This document shows positions 9,589-17,788 of a stretch of DNA of 64,000 nucleotides, one piece after another (within the stretch, counting starts at the first letter, position 1; every line of letters begins with the position of its first letter). The stretch lies in contig NZ_CP114264.1 in assembly GCF_027105055.1 (NCBI RefSeq), positions 186,001 to 250,000 on the forward strand, written 5' to 3'. Origin of the DNA: Acinetobacter sp. TR3. GTDB taxonomy: Bacteria > Pseudomonadota > Gammaproteobacteria > Pseudomonadales > Moraxellaceae. The translations under genes and the position numbers were made by a program. The notes under the pieces are model-generated. The model ran no database searches and was not told where the DNA came from. It was given only the letters and a program-made list of their open reading frames with translations.

Positions 9589-11268
9589 ATGGAAAAGATT
9601 TGGTTTGCAGAATACCAAAAGACAGGAATTCCAGAAACAGTTGCGCTGCCTGCTGAAAACACCTCACTTGTTGATATTTTTGAACGCAATTTCCAAAAAT
9701 TTGGTTCACGTGATGCCTTTATCTTCATGGATAAAGTTTTAACGTACAATGAATTAGAAGTCGCTAGTCGTAAGTTTGCGACTTATTTACAAGGCCTTGG
9801 TTTGGCTAAAGGGACACGCGTTGCGGTGATGATGCCGAACGTATTTCAATATCCAGTAGTTGCTCTCGGCGTATTCCGTGCAGGCTTAGTATTGGTCAAT
9901 GTAAACCCGCTTTATACTTCACGTGAGCTTGAGCATCAGTTAAATGACTCAGGTGCAGAAGCTCTTGTAATCATCGAAAACTTTGCTAGTGTTTATCAAA
10001 GTATTATTGGTAAAACACCAGTGAAGCATGTTGTGGTTGCTTCTGTCGGTGACATGCTCGGTACACTGAAAGGTACGATTGTAAACTTCGTTTTACGCAA
10101 AGTACGTAAACAAATTCCAGCATGGAATATTCCTGGCCACGTTAAATTTAATGCAGCGCTAGGTAAAGCGAATCCAAGCAATTATAAACGTCCAAGTTTG
10201 ACCTTAAGCGATACTGCTGTACTGCAATATACAGGTGGTACGACAGGTGTTTCTAAAGGTGCTGAGTTGACACACCGTAACTTGGTTTCTAACCTATTAC
10301 AATGTGATGGTATTTTCTCAAGTAAGTTTGGCACAGGTGACGGTTCTAAAGATGATCGTATCGTGTGTGCGTTACCGCTTTATCATATCTTTGCATTCAT
10401 GGTGTGCGCGCTTTACGGTATGTATAAAGGTCAAGCCAATATTTTGATTCCGAACCCACGTGACCTACCAGCAGTCGTTGGTGAATTACGTAAATATCAA
10501 CCTTCTTTCTTCCCAGCAGTAAACACCTTGTTTAATGCCTTAGTGAATAACGAAGAATTCAAACAGCTTGACCATAGCAAATTGAAGATGGCAATGGGTG
10601 GTGGTATGGCTGTATTGCCATCTACGGCTGCTGCTTGGCAGAAAGTAACAGGTACGATCATTATCGAAGGTTATGGTTTATCTGAAACATCGCCAGTGGC
10701 GACAGCAAACCCGCCTGCAACAACAGAGTTTAGTGGTACGATTGGTATCCCATTACCATTAACTGAAGTTGCTTTACTTGATGATGATGGTAATGAAGTG
10801 GCACTTGGTGAGCAGGGTGAAATTTCGATTCGTGGCCCACAGGTAATGAAAGGCTATTGGAATCGTCCTGATGAAACTGAGAAAGTCATGACCAAAGACG
10901 GTTTCTTCCGTACGGGTGATGTTGGTGTCATGGATTCACGCGGTTATTTCAAAATTGTAGACCGTAAAAAAGATATGATCTTGGTTTCAGGCTTTAATGT
11001 TTACCCAAGTGAAATTGAAGAAGTGATTGCGAAGCATCCAAAAGTATTGGAAGTTGCTGCGATTGGTGTGCCAGATGAAAAATCAGGTGAAGTGCCTAAA
11101 CTATTCATCGTGAAAAAAGATCCTTCATTAACAACTGAAGAAATTATTGCTTATGCAAAACAAAACTTAACAGGCTATAAATGCCCACGTTATGTTGAGT
11201 TTATGGATGATCTACCAAAATCTAACGTAGGTAAGATCTTACGTAAAGATTTACGTAAACCAGCTTAA
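9589..11268 (+). CDS. fadD: Long-chain fatty acid-CoA ligase
   Basis: A 559-residue acyl-CoA synthetase of the ANL superfamily, close to FadD in length. It activates long-chain fatty acids with ATP and CoA at the inner face of the membrane, feeding beta-oxidation or lipid synthesis. Motifs seen are the P-loop-like YTGGTTGVSKGAELTH (about 213-228), the GYGLSETSP adenylate block (about 363), RTGDVG with its catalytic Asp, and the C-terminal lysine region (PKSNVGKILRKDLR). A palindromic operator at 9541 suggests local repression. A bidirectional terminator follows. Confidence 0.93.
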   Translation: MEKIWFAEYQKTGIPETVALPAENTSLVDIFERNFQKFGSRDAFIFMDKVLTYNELEVASRKFATYLQGLGLAKGTRVAVMMPNVFQYPVVALGVFRAGLVLVNVNPLYTSRELEHQLNDSGAEALVIIENFASVYQSIIGKTPVKHVVVASVGDMLGTLKGTIVNFVLRKVRKQIPAWNIPGHVKFNAALGKANPSNYKRPSLTLSDTAVLQYTGGTTGVSKGAELTHRNLVSNLLQCDGIFSSKFGTGDGSKDDRIVCALPLYHIFAFMVCALYGMYKGQANILIPNPRDLPAVVGELRKYQPSFFPAVNTLFNALVNNEEFKQLDHSKLKMAMGGGMAVLPSTAAAWQKVTGTIIIEGYGLSETSPVATANPPATTEFSGTIGIPLPLTEVALLDDDGNEVALGEQGEISIRGPQVMKGYWNRPDETEKVMTKDGFFRTGDVGVMDSRGYFKIVDRKKDMILVSGFNVYPSEIEEVIAKHPKVLEVAAIGVPDEKSGEVPKLFIVKKDPSLTTEEIIAYAKQNLTGYKCPRYVEFMDDLPKSNVGKILRKDLRKPA

Positions 11269-11310
11269 TAATTCCACTTAGCCTCCGTTTAAAAGGGAGC
11301 TATTGGAAAT

Positions 11311-11341
11311 AAAAAAACGCCACAATAGTGGCGTTTTTTTA
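11311..11341. terminator. Bidirectional terminator between fadD and the 11349 gene
   Basis: AACGCCAC-AATA-GTGGCGTT (11316-11335) with A and T tracts on either side serves the convergent genes on both strands. Confidence 0.85.
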
Positions 11342-11348
11342 TTTGGGC

Positions 11349-11741
11349 TTATCGAGTATTATTTGATTTCATCAACCAACGATCAATATAAGGCCGTCCA
11401 ATCCCAACAATGCCGACAAATACAAGCATGGTCGCAAGTTGAAAACGTAACCGAATTGGGTCAATTCCATTAAAGCTGAAGTAATTGTCCGCAAAAACGT
11501 AGAGAACAACTATCGTTAGCCAATGCCAAAGAGTGAGCCTTTTAATTCCAACTGCATAAAATGCAAGTGTGAGAATCGCGAAAGTCCCCAAAGTTGATTG
11601 CCAATTGAGGTTTGCACAAATCACACTGAGTAGAAATGCCATAATAGGCAACACCACTTTGAGTACGCGGTCAACTAAAAGCTGATGCTGTCGTTGTTGA
11701 GCAAGAACATCAAACAATTTGTTTTGATCTTGAGCTGGCAT
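11349..11741 (-). CDS. Small hypothetical membrane protein
   Basis: A 130-residue protein with a polar N-terminus followed by about four hydrophobic segments, so probably an inner-membrane protein. ATG 11741 is preferred to TTG 11765 because AAGGTC lies about eight bases upstream. No catalytic motif or family is recognised. It ends beside a bidirectional terminator shared with fadD and is divergent from the MAPEG gene at 11878. Function unknown. Confidence 0.65.
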   Translation of the reverse strand: MPAQDQNKLFDVLAQQRQHQLLVDRVLKVVLPIMAFLLSVICANLNWQSTLGTFAILTLAFYAVGIKRLTLWHWLTIVVLYVFADNYFSFNGIDPIRLRFQLATMLVFVGIVGIGRPYIDRWLMKSNNTR

Positions 11742-11877
11742 AACATGACCTTGAGATTGAATCAAAGAAAACTACTTTTAAAACTAGCAGAATATATAAA
11801 AGCAGTGCTTGTTGAACAAGCACAAATGAAAGTTCAATAAATTTTAAGTTATGATAGCATGATCACAAGAACTTCAA

Positions 11878-12291
11878 ATGATGGATATCAGCATGCAAGG
11901 TATTAGCGGCATTATATTGATTATTATCGTTGCATGTTTATTGCCCTATGTTTTTACCTTAATTGCAAAAGCAAAAGGTGGCTTCCAAGCAAAGGATAAT
12001 CAGAATCCGCGTGAATTTTTGGCGAAAACGACAGGTTTAGCTGCCAGAGCCAATGCAGTACAACAGAATAGTTTTGAGAGCCTACCTTTATTTATCGCTG
12101 CAATTTTGATGGCTGAATATATGGTTGTGCCTGAAAAATTTATTCTGAGCTTAGGCTGGGCGTATATCGTATTTCGCGTCATTTATGGAATATGCTATTT
12201 GGCAAATCTTGCTACTTTACGTTCGATTATTTGGTTTTTTTCAATATTTTGTCCAATTTTACTGTTTGTGATTACGATTAAACTGACCTAA
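11878..12291 (+). CDS. MAPEG-family membrane protein
   Basis: A 137-residue protein with four membrane helices and the MAPEG pattern: NPREFLAKTTGLAARANAVQQNSFE after helix 1 is the typical polar loop with Asn, Arg and Glu that binds glutathione in eukaryotic relatives; I quote it only as a landmark in two parts (NPREFLAKTTGL, then RANAVQQNSFE). Bacterial members are poorly characterised and may handle glutathione or lipid substrates. Adjacent ATGs at 11878 and 11881 are both possible starts. It stands alone upstream of ppa. Confidence 0.8.
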   Translation: MMDISMQGISGIILIIIVACLLPYVFTLIAKAKGGFQAKDNQNPREFLAKTTGLAARANAVQQNSFESLPLFIAAILMAEYMVVPEKFILSLGWAYIVFRVIYGICYLANLATLRSIIWFFSIFCPILLFVITIKLT

Positions 12292-12407
12292 ATCGATATT
12301 GAGTATAAAATTCATTAACGCTCAGCATATCTAGCATCATTTTTATGGTATTCACGCTATAATCTGTTGGATTTACATCTAAGTTCACAAGATAAACGAG
12401 TGTTGAT

Positions 12408-12935
12408 ATGAGTTATAGCAATATTCCTGCGGGTAAAGACGCACCAAATGACATCTATGTCATCATTGAGATTCCTGCAAATGCAGCGCCAATCAAATAC
12501 GAAATCGATAAAGATTCTGATGCGTTATTTGTAGACCGTTTTATGGGTACAGCCATGTTTTACCCAGCAAACTATGGTTATGTGCCAAATACATTGTCAG
12601 AAGATGGCGACCCATTAGATGTATTGGTTGTAACGCCACATCCTGTTGCTGCGGGTTCTGTGATTCGTTGCCGTCCAGTGGGCAAACTGAACATGGAAGA
12701 TGATGGTGGTATTGATGCGAAACTCATCGCTGTGCCACATGAGAAGTTATCTCCTCTCTATAAAGATGTGAAAGAATATACAGATCTTCCACCTTTATTG
12801 ATTAGCCAAGTTGAGCACTTCTTTGCTCACTATAAAGATTTAGAGCCTGGTAAATGGGTAAAAATCAGCGGGTGGGAAGGTGCTGACGTTGCAAAAGCTG
12901 AAGTGTTGAAAGCAATCGAAGCTGCTAAAAAATAA
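12408..12935 (+). CDS. ppa: Inorganic pyrophosphatase, family I
   Basis: A 175-residue soluble pyrophosphatase. It hydrolyses PPi to two phosphates with Mg2+ and so pulls biosynthetic reactions forward. The signature DGDPLDVLV with its metal-binding aspartates is at about residue 66, and the conserved YPANYGYVP precedes it. The length matches the E. coli enzyme (176). A TATAAT at 12358-12363 is a good -10 box for its own promoter. A bidirectional terminator separates it from the convergent porin gene. Confidence 0.97.
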   Translation: MSYSNIPAGKDAPNDIYVIIEIPANAAPIKYEIDKDSDALFVDRFMGTAMFYPANYGYVPNTLSEDGDPLDVLVVTPHPVAAGSVIRCRPVGKLNMEDDGGIDAKLIAVPHEKLSPLYKDVKEYTDLPPLLISQVEHFFAHYKDLEPGKWVKISGWEGADVAKAEVLKAIEAAKK

Positions 12936-12982
12936 TTTTTGCAAGATAAGGCCAGATTTTATCACCCTAAAATCAGGCTCAT

Positions 12983-13019
12983 AAAAAAACCGCCATTCAA
13001 TTGAGTGGCGGTTTTTTAT
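12983..13019. terminator. Bidirectional terminator between ppa and the OprD-type porin
   Basis: AACCGCCA and TGGCGGTT (12988-13013) pair around a short AT-rich loop, with A and T tracts on either side. Confidence 0.85.
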
Positions 13020-13037
13020 GAATTGATCTAAAGTGAA

Positions 13038-14363
13038 TTAGAACAGTTTCACAGGAATATCAAGGAACAAACGCCATTCATTGGTTGAGCCAATGACATT
13101 GCTGACATATTGACCAGAAACATTATTATAGGTATCACTTGAACGTAAGTAAGAATAGCGAACACGTAGGCTTGCATCTTTCAATGCACCTGTTTGAACT
13201 GTATATTTGACTTGGTTAAAGAACTCATGTTCTTCGGCTTGGTCAATGATTTTTGAGCGATCTGTTATTTTAGCGATATCAATATCCCAACCATAAACAA
13301 ATGCAGTTGTCCAGTTTAGACCAGGTAAACCGTGATTTTTGAAGTTGTAGTTATATTGTAGCCCGACAGATTTTTCATCATTACCATTAAAGTCACCTAA
13401 ATAGGAATTAGGGACATAGATACTTTGTAAACCATCAGCATTATAGCCATAGTCATACCCAGTATTACCTGTGTTATCTTGATAAGAAAGCATGACATTA
13501 TGTACATCTTTGCCATAGCCCACTGAAACAGCCCAAATCGAGTTTTTACGGTTTGCTAGATCATCTGTGGTATGTGAATCAGTGAGCGCATCTTTATCCC
13601 ATTTTGTATGATAACCCATGGCATCAAGTGTTAAGGTACTCTTGTCTTTTAAGCCTTGGGTAAAGTTTACATTAGCATAATGACGTTCTAACTTATCTTG
13701 AACATCTAAGCCATAATACGATGAATTGAGTTGATCATTAAATTTATATTTAGCACCCCAAACTACTGCACGATCAAGCCCTTGACCTGTCACATCTTTA
13801 TCGGTACTAATTTGGTTTGACATTTGGTTTTTTGTGAATTTACCTGCAACCATATTTAGATTTGGAATTTCATTACTTTCAACGAAAACACCTGTGTAAT
13901 ACTCAGGTACTAAACGGGCTTGATTACTTGCCATGACAGGAAGTGTTGACACCTGTGTACCATAAGTCACGGTTGTGTTGGAAATACGTGCTTTCACATT
14001 AGCACCACCACGAGCCCAATGATCATAAGCAAATCCACGATCATCTACAGGAATCATTTGATTACCCGTATTATTATTCGCACCAAGCTTGAAAGATGCA
14101 TCACCTACTAGGCCAACACCAAAGCCAACAACACCCTTTGTAAAGCCTGATTGAAGATTAAAAATGGCAGTTTGCGCTGTTGAGCTTGTATCATTTGTTA
14201 AACCGTCTTTTTTATCACGATTTAAAAAGCCTGTGCGGAACAATACTGAACCATTTGCATCCTCAACAAAACCTTTAGCTTCGCTTTGTTCGCTTGCATA
14301 TGTTGAGGAGATCAATGCGGCATTAATCAAAACCGCTAATGTTAGTTTCTTTGCCTTTGGCAT
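13038..14363 (-). CDS. OprD-family outer-membrane porin
   Basis: A 441-residue precursor with a Sec signal peptide (MPKAKKLTLAVLINAALISS, cleavage after TYA). The mature protein has alternating beta-strand patterns and OprD hallmarks: an N-terminal GFVEDANGSVLFRTGFLNRD segment and a C-terminal strand ending in aromatic-rich WRLFLDIPVKLF. OprD porins are 18-stranded substrate-specific channels for amino acids or small organic acids, and some admit carbapenems. ATG 14363 is chosen because GAGG lies six bases upstream; an upstream ATG at 14375 is weaker. The substrate is unknown. Confidence 0.88.
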   Translation of the reverse strand: MPKAKKLTLAVLINAALISSTYASEQSEAKGFVEDANGSVLFRTGFLNRDKKDGLTNDTSSTAQTAIFNLQSGFTKGVVGFGVGLVGDASFKLGANNNTGNQMIPVDDRGFAYDHWARGGANVKARISNTTVTYGTQVSTLPVMASNQARLVPEYYTGVFVESNEIPNLNMVAGKFTKNQMSNQISTDKDVTGQGLDRAVVWGAKYKFNDQLNSSYYGLDVQDKLERHYANVNFTQGLKDKSTLTLDAMGYHTKWDKDALTDSHTTDDLANRKNSIWAVSVGYGKDVHNVMLSYQDNTGNTGYDYGYNADGLQSIYVPNSYLGDFNGNDEKSVGLQYNYNFKNHGLPGLNWTTAFVYGWDIDIAKITDRSKIIDQAEEHEFFNQVKYTVQTGALKDASLRVRYSYLRSSDTYNNVSGQYVSNVIGSTNEWRLFLDIPVKLF

Positions 14364-15007
14364 AGGTAGCCTCATAATAAATAAGATCAATTTCGGTCAG
14401 AATCGAAATTTTGACCAATTGTATAAGTTATACATAAAAAAGATAGATTTTTATTAAAATATTTTAATTAAATTTACACAAAATTAGGATAAGATTTTTT
14501 GTTTTTATTATTGTATAAAAAATAGATAAATTAAAATTAAATAATTGTTTTTTAATTAAAAAATATAGTATTATTCCTGTAATTAAAATTGATTATTTTT
14601 TGATATTTTCTTTTTAAAATATGTGATTATATTGATATTTTCTTTTTAAATTTAATGATTTATTTTGTAATTGATTAAAAAATGATTGAGTTGATTTGCA
14701 AAAAATAACATCCCGATGAGTGGTAAGATTTTTGTATCAAAAAGCGCTCGTTTTTTAGAAGTTGCACTTATGTTGTGCGAATTTTCCTCGCTTTTTAAGC
14801 CAAAACTGTAAATGTTTAACAATGATCGATTGTTGAGCAGTGTTGTTGCATTATTTTTGTGCGGTTTAATTACTAATCTTATTTTTTGCTTAAAAATGGA
14901 TCAAAAAATCCAGTTTAAAACGCTTAAATAGCCCTTTTTTATTCTCTTTATATATTTCATGACAAAGATATGACATCAAACCTAGGTTTTATAGTGCTTT
15001 AAAGAAG
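14364..15007. other. Long AT-rich intergenic region between porin genes
   Basis: About 640 bp without a credible gene. The part from 14400 to 14700 is extremely A+T-rich, typical of H-NS-bound or curved DNA. From 14760 onwards it holds paired inverted repeats that look like enhancer sites for the downstream sigma-54 promoter, and another inverted repeat, AACAAT-GATCG-ATTGTT (14818-14834). Confidence 0.6.
14762..14864 (+). promoter_or_regulatory. Candidate NtrC-like enhancer sites upstream of the first torF
   Basis: Two sites share one layout: TTGCAC-N7-GTGCGA at 14762-14780 and TTGCAT-N7-GTGCGG at 14846-14864. The half-sites and the seven-base spacing match the enteric NtrC consensus TGCAC-N7-GTGCA closely. 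They lie about 145-245 bp upstream of a sigma-54 promoter, the normal enhancer distance. Which activator binds is inference. Confidence 0.4.
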
Positions 15008-15024
15008 TTGGCATAGCATTTGCT
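15008..15024 (+). promoter_or_regulatory. Sigma-54 promoter of the first torF gene
   Basis: TTGGCATAGCATTTGCT matches the -24/-12 consensus (TGGCAC-N5-TTGCW), with GG (15010-15011) and GC (15022-15023) exactly 12 bp apart. Transcription would start near 15035, leaving a 54-nt leader. Confidence 0.75.
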
Positions 15025-15088
15025 ATTCACATAATGATGCAACTTAAAACATAAATTCAGTCGAATATCCATCATGGGGGAGATCAAT

Positions 15089-15901
15089 ATGATGAAATTT
15101 GCATGTAAGGCGATCGCGTTAAGTATTTTTGCTGTGACTTCGACTTTTGCTATGGCAGAAGATAAACCTTCATTATATGGGATTACTGCATCGGGCAATG
15201 TTTCAGCTGTAACAGATTATCGTTTTCGTGGTGTGACACAATCTTCGAATAATCCTGCGATTCAAGGTGGATTTACATTTTCACATACGTCGGGTGCATA
15301 TTTAGCACTTTGGGGTTCAAGTGTTGACTTTAGTATTCCTGGTGTTTCAACTGAAACTGATGCTACATTAGGTTTTACTAATAGTTTTGCTTTAACAGAT
15401 AAAATTAAACCAATCTATGATGTAGGTGTAATTCATTATGGATATATAGGTTCCAAATCTAATGCTGTGAATAAATATAATGATAAGAAAGGTTTAGCTT
15501 TTACAGAAGTATTTGGTAAGTTAACTTTCCCTGAAACATTATTAGCAGGCGATGCTCTAAGTGTAGGTGTGAATTATTCACCTGATTACTGGGGGAGAAC
15601 TGATGATTTTTGGTATTTTAACTTAGGTTACTCAGCGCCAATTGCAAGCACTGGTTTAACAGGTTTAGCTTCAGTAGGGTACAATAAATTAAAAAATAAA
15701 GATTCTTTAAGTATTGTTGCTGGTGGTCCTGGAAAAGATGATAATTATATCGACTACAAAGTTGGTGTAAATTATAACTTCTTAGGTATCCTCGCTGAAG
15801 TTGATGTTGTTGGAACAAATGTAAGTACTTCAGATATGAGTGATAATGACAAAAAACCTTATGACACAGGTGTTTTATTTAGTTTGACTAAAACATTCTA
15901 A
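15089..15901 (+). CDS. TorF-family putative porin, copy 1
   Basis: A 270-residue precursor with a signal peptide (core ALSIFAVTSTFA, cleavage after AMA). The mature part matches the TIGR02001 (TorF) family: early SGNVSAVTDYRFRGVTQSS, many beta strands and a final FSLTKTF with terminal Phe for outer-membrane assembly. Family members are thought to be outer-membrane channels; the substrate is unknown. ATG 15089 (or 15092) is preferred because GGGGGAG, lying inside an earlier in-frame ATG at 15074, is the ribosome-binding site. Its promoter is sigma-54 type and its paralogue lies immediately downstream. Confidence 0.85.
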   Translation: MMKFACKAIALSIFAVTSTFAMAEDKPSLYGITASGNVSAVTDYRFRGVTQSSNNPAIQGGFTFSHTSGAYLALWGSSVDFSIPGVSTETDATLGFTNSFALTDKIKPIYDVGVIHYGYIGSKSNAVNKYNDKKGLAFTEVFGKLTFPETLLAGDALSVGVNYSPDYWGRTDDFWYFNLGYSAPIASTGLTGLASVGYNKLKNKDSLSIVAGGPGKDDNYIDYKVGVNYNFLGILAEVDVVGTNVSTSDMSDNDKKPYDTGVLFSLTKTF

Positions 15902-15928
15902 TTTAAAAAACACTTATAAACCTTTAAA

Positions 15929-15957
15929 AAGCCAGCGTATATGCTGGCTTTTTTTAT
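15929..15957 (+). terminator. Terminator of the first torF gene
   Basis: AAGCCAGC-GTATAT-GCTGGCTT (15929-15950) is followed by a T run. The two torF genes are therefore separate transcription units. Confidence 0.85.
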
Positions 15958-16045
15958 TTATTTTTAGAAAAGAAAAGCGAAAACATTATATTCAGAATAG
16001 GTGCTAATTATGTGCGCCTCTATATTTAAAGATGCATTTTATTAT

Positions 16046-16062
16046 CGCACTCTTATCGTGGG
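16046..16062 (+). promoter_or_regulatory. Weak candidate enhancer site upstream of the second torF
   Basis: CGCAC-TCTTATC-GTGGG keeps the GCAC-N7-GTG layout of the sites before the first torF and lies about 100 bp upstream of the second sigma-54 promoter. A half-site GTGCG also occurs at 16012-16016. Confidence 0.25.
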
Positions 16063-16152
16063 AGATTGATTGATTAATAGAATAATAAAATAATTTTTTT
16101 TAAAATGATTATAATCAAATGTTTATACTTAATTTTAGCTTAGTTCTTACTT

Positions 16153-16169
16153 TTGGCACAGCATTTGCA
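16153..16169 (+). promoter_or_regulatory. Sigma-54 promoter of the second torF gene
   Basis: TTGGCACAGCATTTGCA is an essentially perfect -24/-12 element (TGGCAC-N5-TTGCA), with GG (16155-16156) and GC (16167-16168) 12 bp apart. The start of transcription should be near 16180. Confidence 0.85.
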
Positions 16170-16234
16170 AATTTCATCATGATGCAATTTAGAACATAAA
16201 TCAGTTGAATATCTAAATCATGGGGGAAATCAAT

Positions 16235-17023
16235 ATGATGAAATTTGCATGCAAAGCTACAGTTCTATCGATGGTATTTACAACATCAACTTTAAGTTTG
16301 GCTGAAGAAACAAAGCTACCATTTCCAGGAACGATTACAGGCAATGTAAACGTAGTATCTAGTTATAATCTACGTGGTATGACAAATTCACCTGAAAGTG
16401 ATACACCTGCAGTACAAGGTGGACTTGATTACACGCATGATAGTGGATTGTATTTGGGATATTGGTTTTCGACCTTAACTGCTGCATATGCAGATTTAAA
16501 TACCTCACCGACTTATGTAAACGAAGATAAGAAGTCATTTGAAAATGATTTATATGCTGGTTATAAAGGTAAGATTACAGATGATCTTGGTTATCAAATT
16601 GGCGGTACGGTTTATTACTATTATCCAGGTTGGGAATCAACAGGATATGAAACCATTATCGGCTTAAGTTATAAAGATTTGAGTATTACAGCCCAAACGT
16701 TATTAAATAATGTCACTTTTGGAAATAAAGGTGATACTTATTTCCTAGCAACCTACGCACCAAAATTAGCTGGTGGCTTTACGGGTAAAGCTCAATTAGC
16801 AGCCTATTATTATGGTGATGATGATGAGTATTTAGCTTACCAAGCTAAAGCAGGAGATGTCACCAAAACTGATTTTGCTTTCCGTCACGCAACTCTTGGA
16901 TTGTCACATCCTTTAGGAAATACTGGTGCAACTTGGAGCCTAGATTATATCTTTGGTGGCTATACTCGTGATGAAACAAAGCAAAAAAATAAAGTTGTTT
17001 TGGGTTTAGGTTACGCTTTTTAA
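16235..17023 (+). CDS. TorF-family putative porin, copy 2
   Basis: A 262-residue precursor with the same start (MMKFACKA) as copy 1, then a signal peptide ending near LSLA. The mature protein has the family opening TGNVNVVSSYNLRGMTNS and ends in VVLGLGYAF with a terminal Phe, as in outer-membrane barrels. Similarity to copy 1 is strong in the promoter, leader and first residues but much lower in the barrel, so the two probably differ in substrate. The ribosome-binding site is GGGGGAA. No strong terminator follows. Confidence 0.82.
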   Translation: MMKFACKATVLSMVFTTSTLSLAEETKLPFPGTITGNVNVVSSYNLRGMTNSPESDTPAVQGGLDYTHDSGLYLGYWFSTLTAAYADLNTSPTYVNEDKKSFENDLYAGYKGKITDDLGYQIGGTVYYYYPGWESTGYETIIGLSYKDLSITAQTLLNNVTFGNKGDTYFLATYAPKLAGGFTGKAQLAAYYYGDDDEYLAYQAKAGDVTKTDFAFRHATLGLSHPLGNTGATWSLDYIFGGYTRDETKQKNKVVLGLGYAF

Positions 17024-17080
17024 AGACATTTTATTTAATAAAAAGTTGAGCAATATCTCACCCTTTTTATATTGGGTTGA

Positions 17081-17776
17081 TTATTTGGAGAAAGTAAACC
17101 TTTCTCCAAAATCATTTTCAATACTTGTTAAATTGTATTCTTTGCCATTTTCTATTTTTCGATAACCCCTTAGAAATACATCTGTTCCTACACCCCAGCA
17201 TCTTTTCTTATCACTCACCATCACTGCTCCTTGAGAGTATACTTGTTGGACGGGACCATCAAATATGAATCCATGTGGAATATATAGTGCTTTGTGAACT
17301 TCTTGCTTGGTTACTTCCATAAAAAATGGATTATTTTCATCAATAATTTTAGTATCCCTTAATACACTGGATGCACGTTTATTATAAAAATCAATAATGT
17401 TCAATTCTTGTTTGGCGTATGCTAAAAGCGTCTTAATACTTTGTAAGTTCAGATTTTTATTTTGTCCTAAAAGAGCATGATATTTTTCGAGTAATAACGA
17501 TGCTTGTGATGAAGTAATGTCATTAATAATAATACAGTCTTCACCATTACCGAGAGCTGCTTGCCATGCAGAGTCAACCCCATTATAAAAAACAATACCT
17601 CTCCCTTGCTTAATTTGTTGACCTGAGTAACGACTTTGCGATGGAAAAATCAGTGCTTCGCCGCCATGTAATAAGGCAGGAACAAAAACAATAAAACGTT
17701 TCGTACGATTGACGACTTTTATTCCATGTTCAATGTCGCTAGGTTTTAGTTTTAATAAAGGCAATTTTTGATTCAT
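17081..17776 (-). CDS. Hypothetical protein downstream of comM
   Basis: A 231-residue soluble protein I do not recognise. It has no signal peptide or membrane segment. Visible landmarks are an N-terminal basic segment, FVPALLHGGEALIFPSQSRY, a middle helical region rich in Leu and Lys, and a C-terminal part with paired aromatic residues. It begins 12 bp after the comM stop on the same strand, so it is probably co-transcribed with comM. Its A+T-rich codons resemble accessory genes. No function is proposed. Confidence 0.6.
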   Translation of the reverse strand: MNQKLPLLKLKPSDIEHGIKVVNRTKRFIVFVPALLHGGEALIFPSQSRYSGQQIKQGRGIVFYNGVDSAWQAALGNGEDCIIINDITSSQASLLLEKYHALLGQNKNLNLQSIKTLLAYAKQELNIIDFYNKRASSVLRDTKIIDENNPFFMEVTKQEVHKALYIPHGFIFDGPVQQVYSQGAVMVSDKKRCWGVGTDVFLRGYRKIENGKEYNLTSIENDFGERFTFSK

Positions 17777-17788
17777 GTAATTTTCTAT

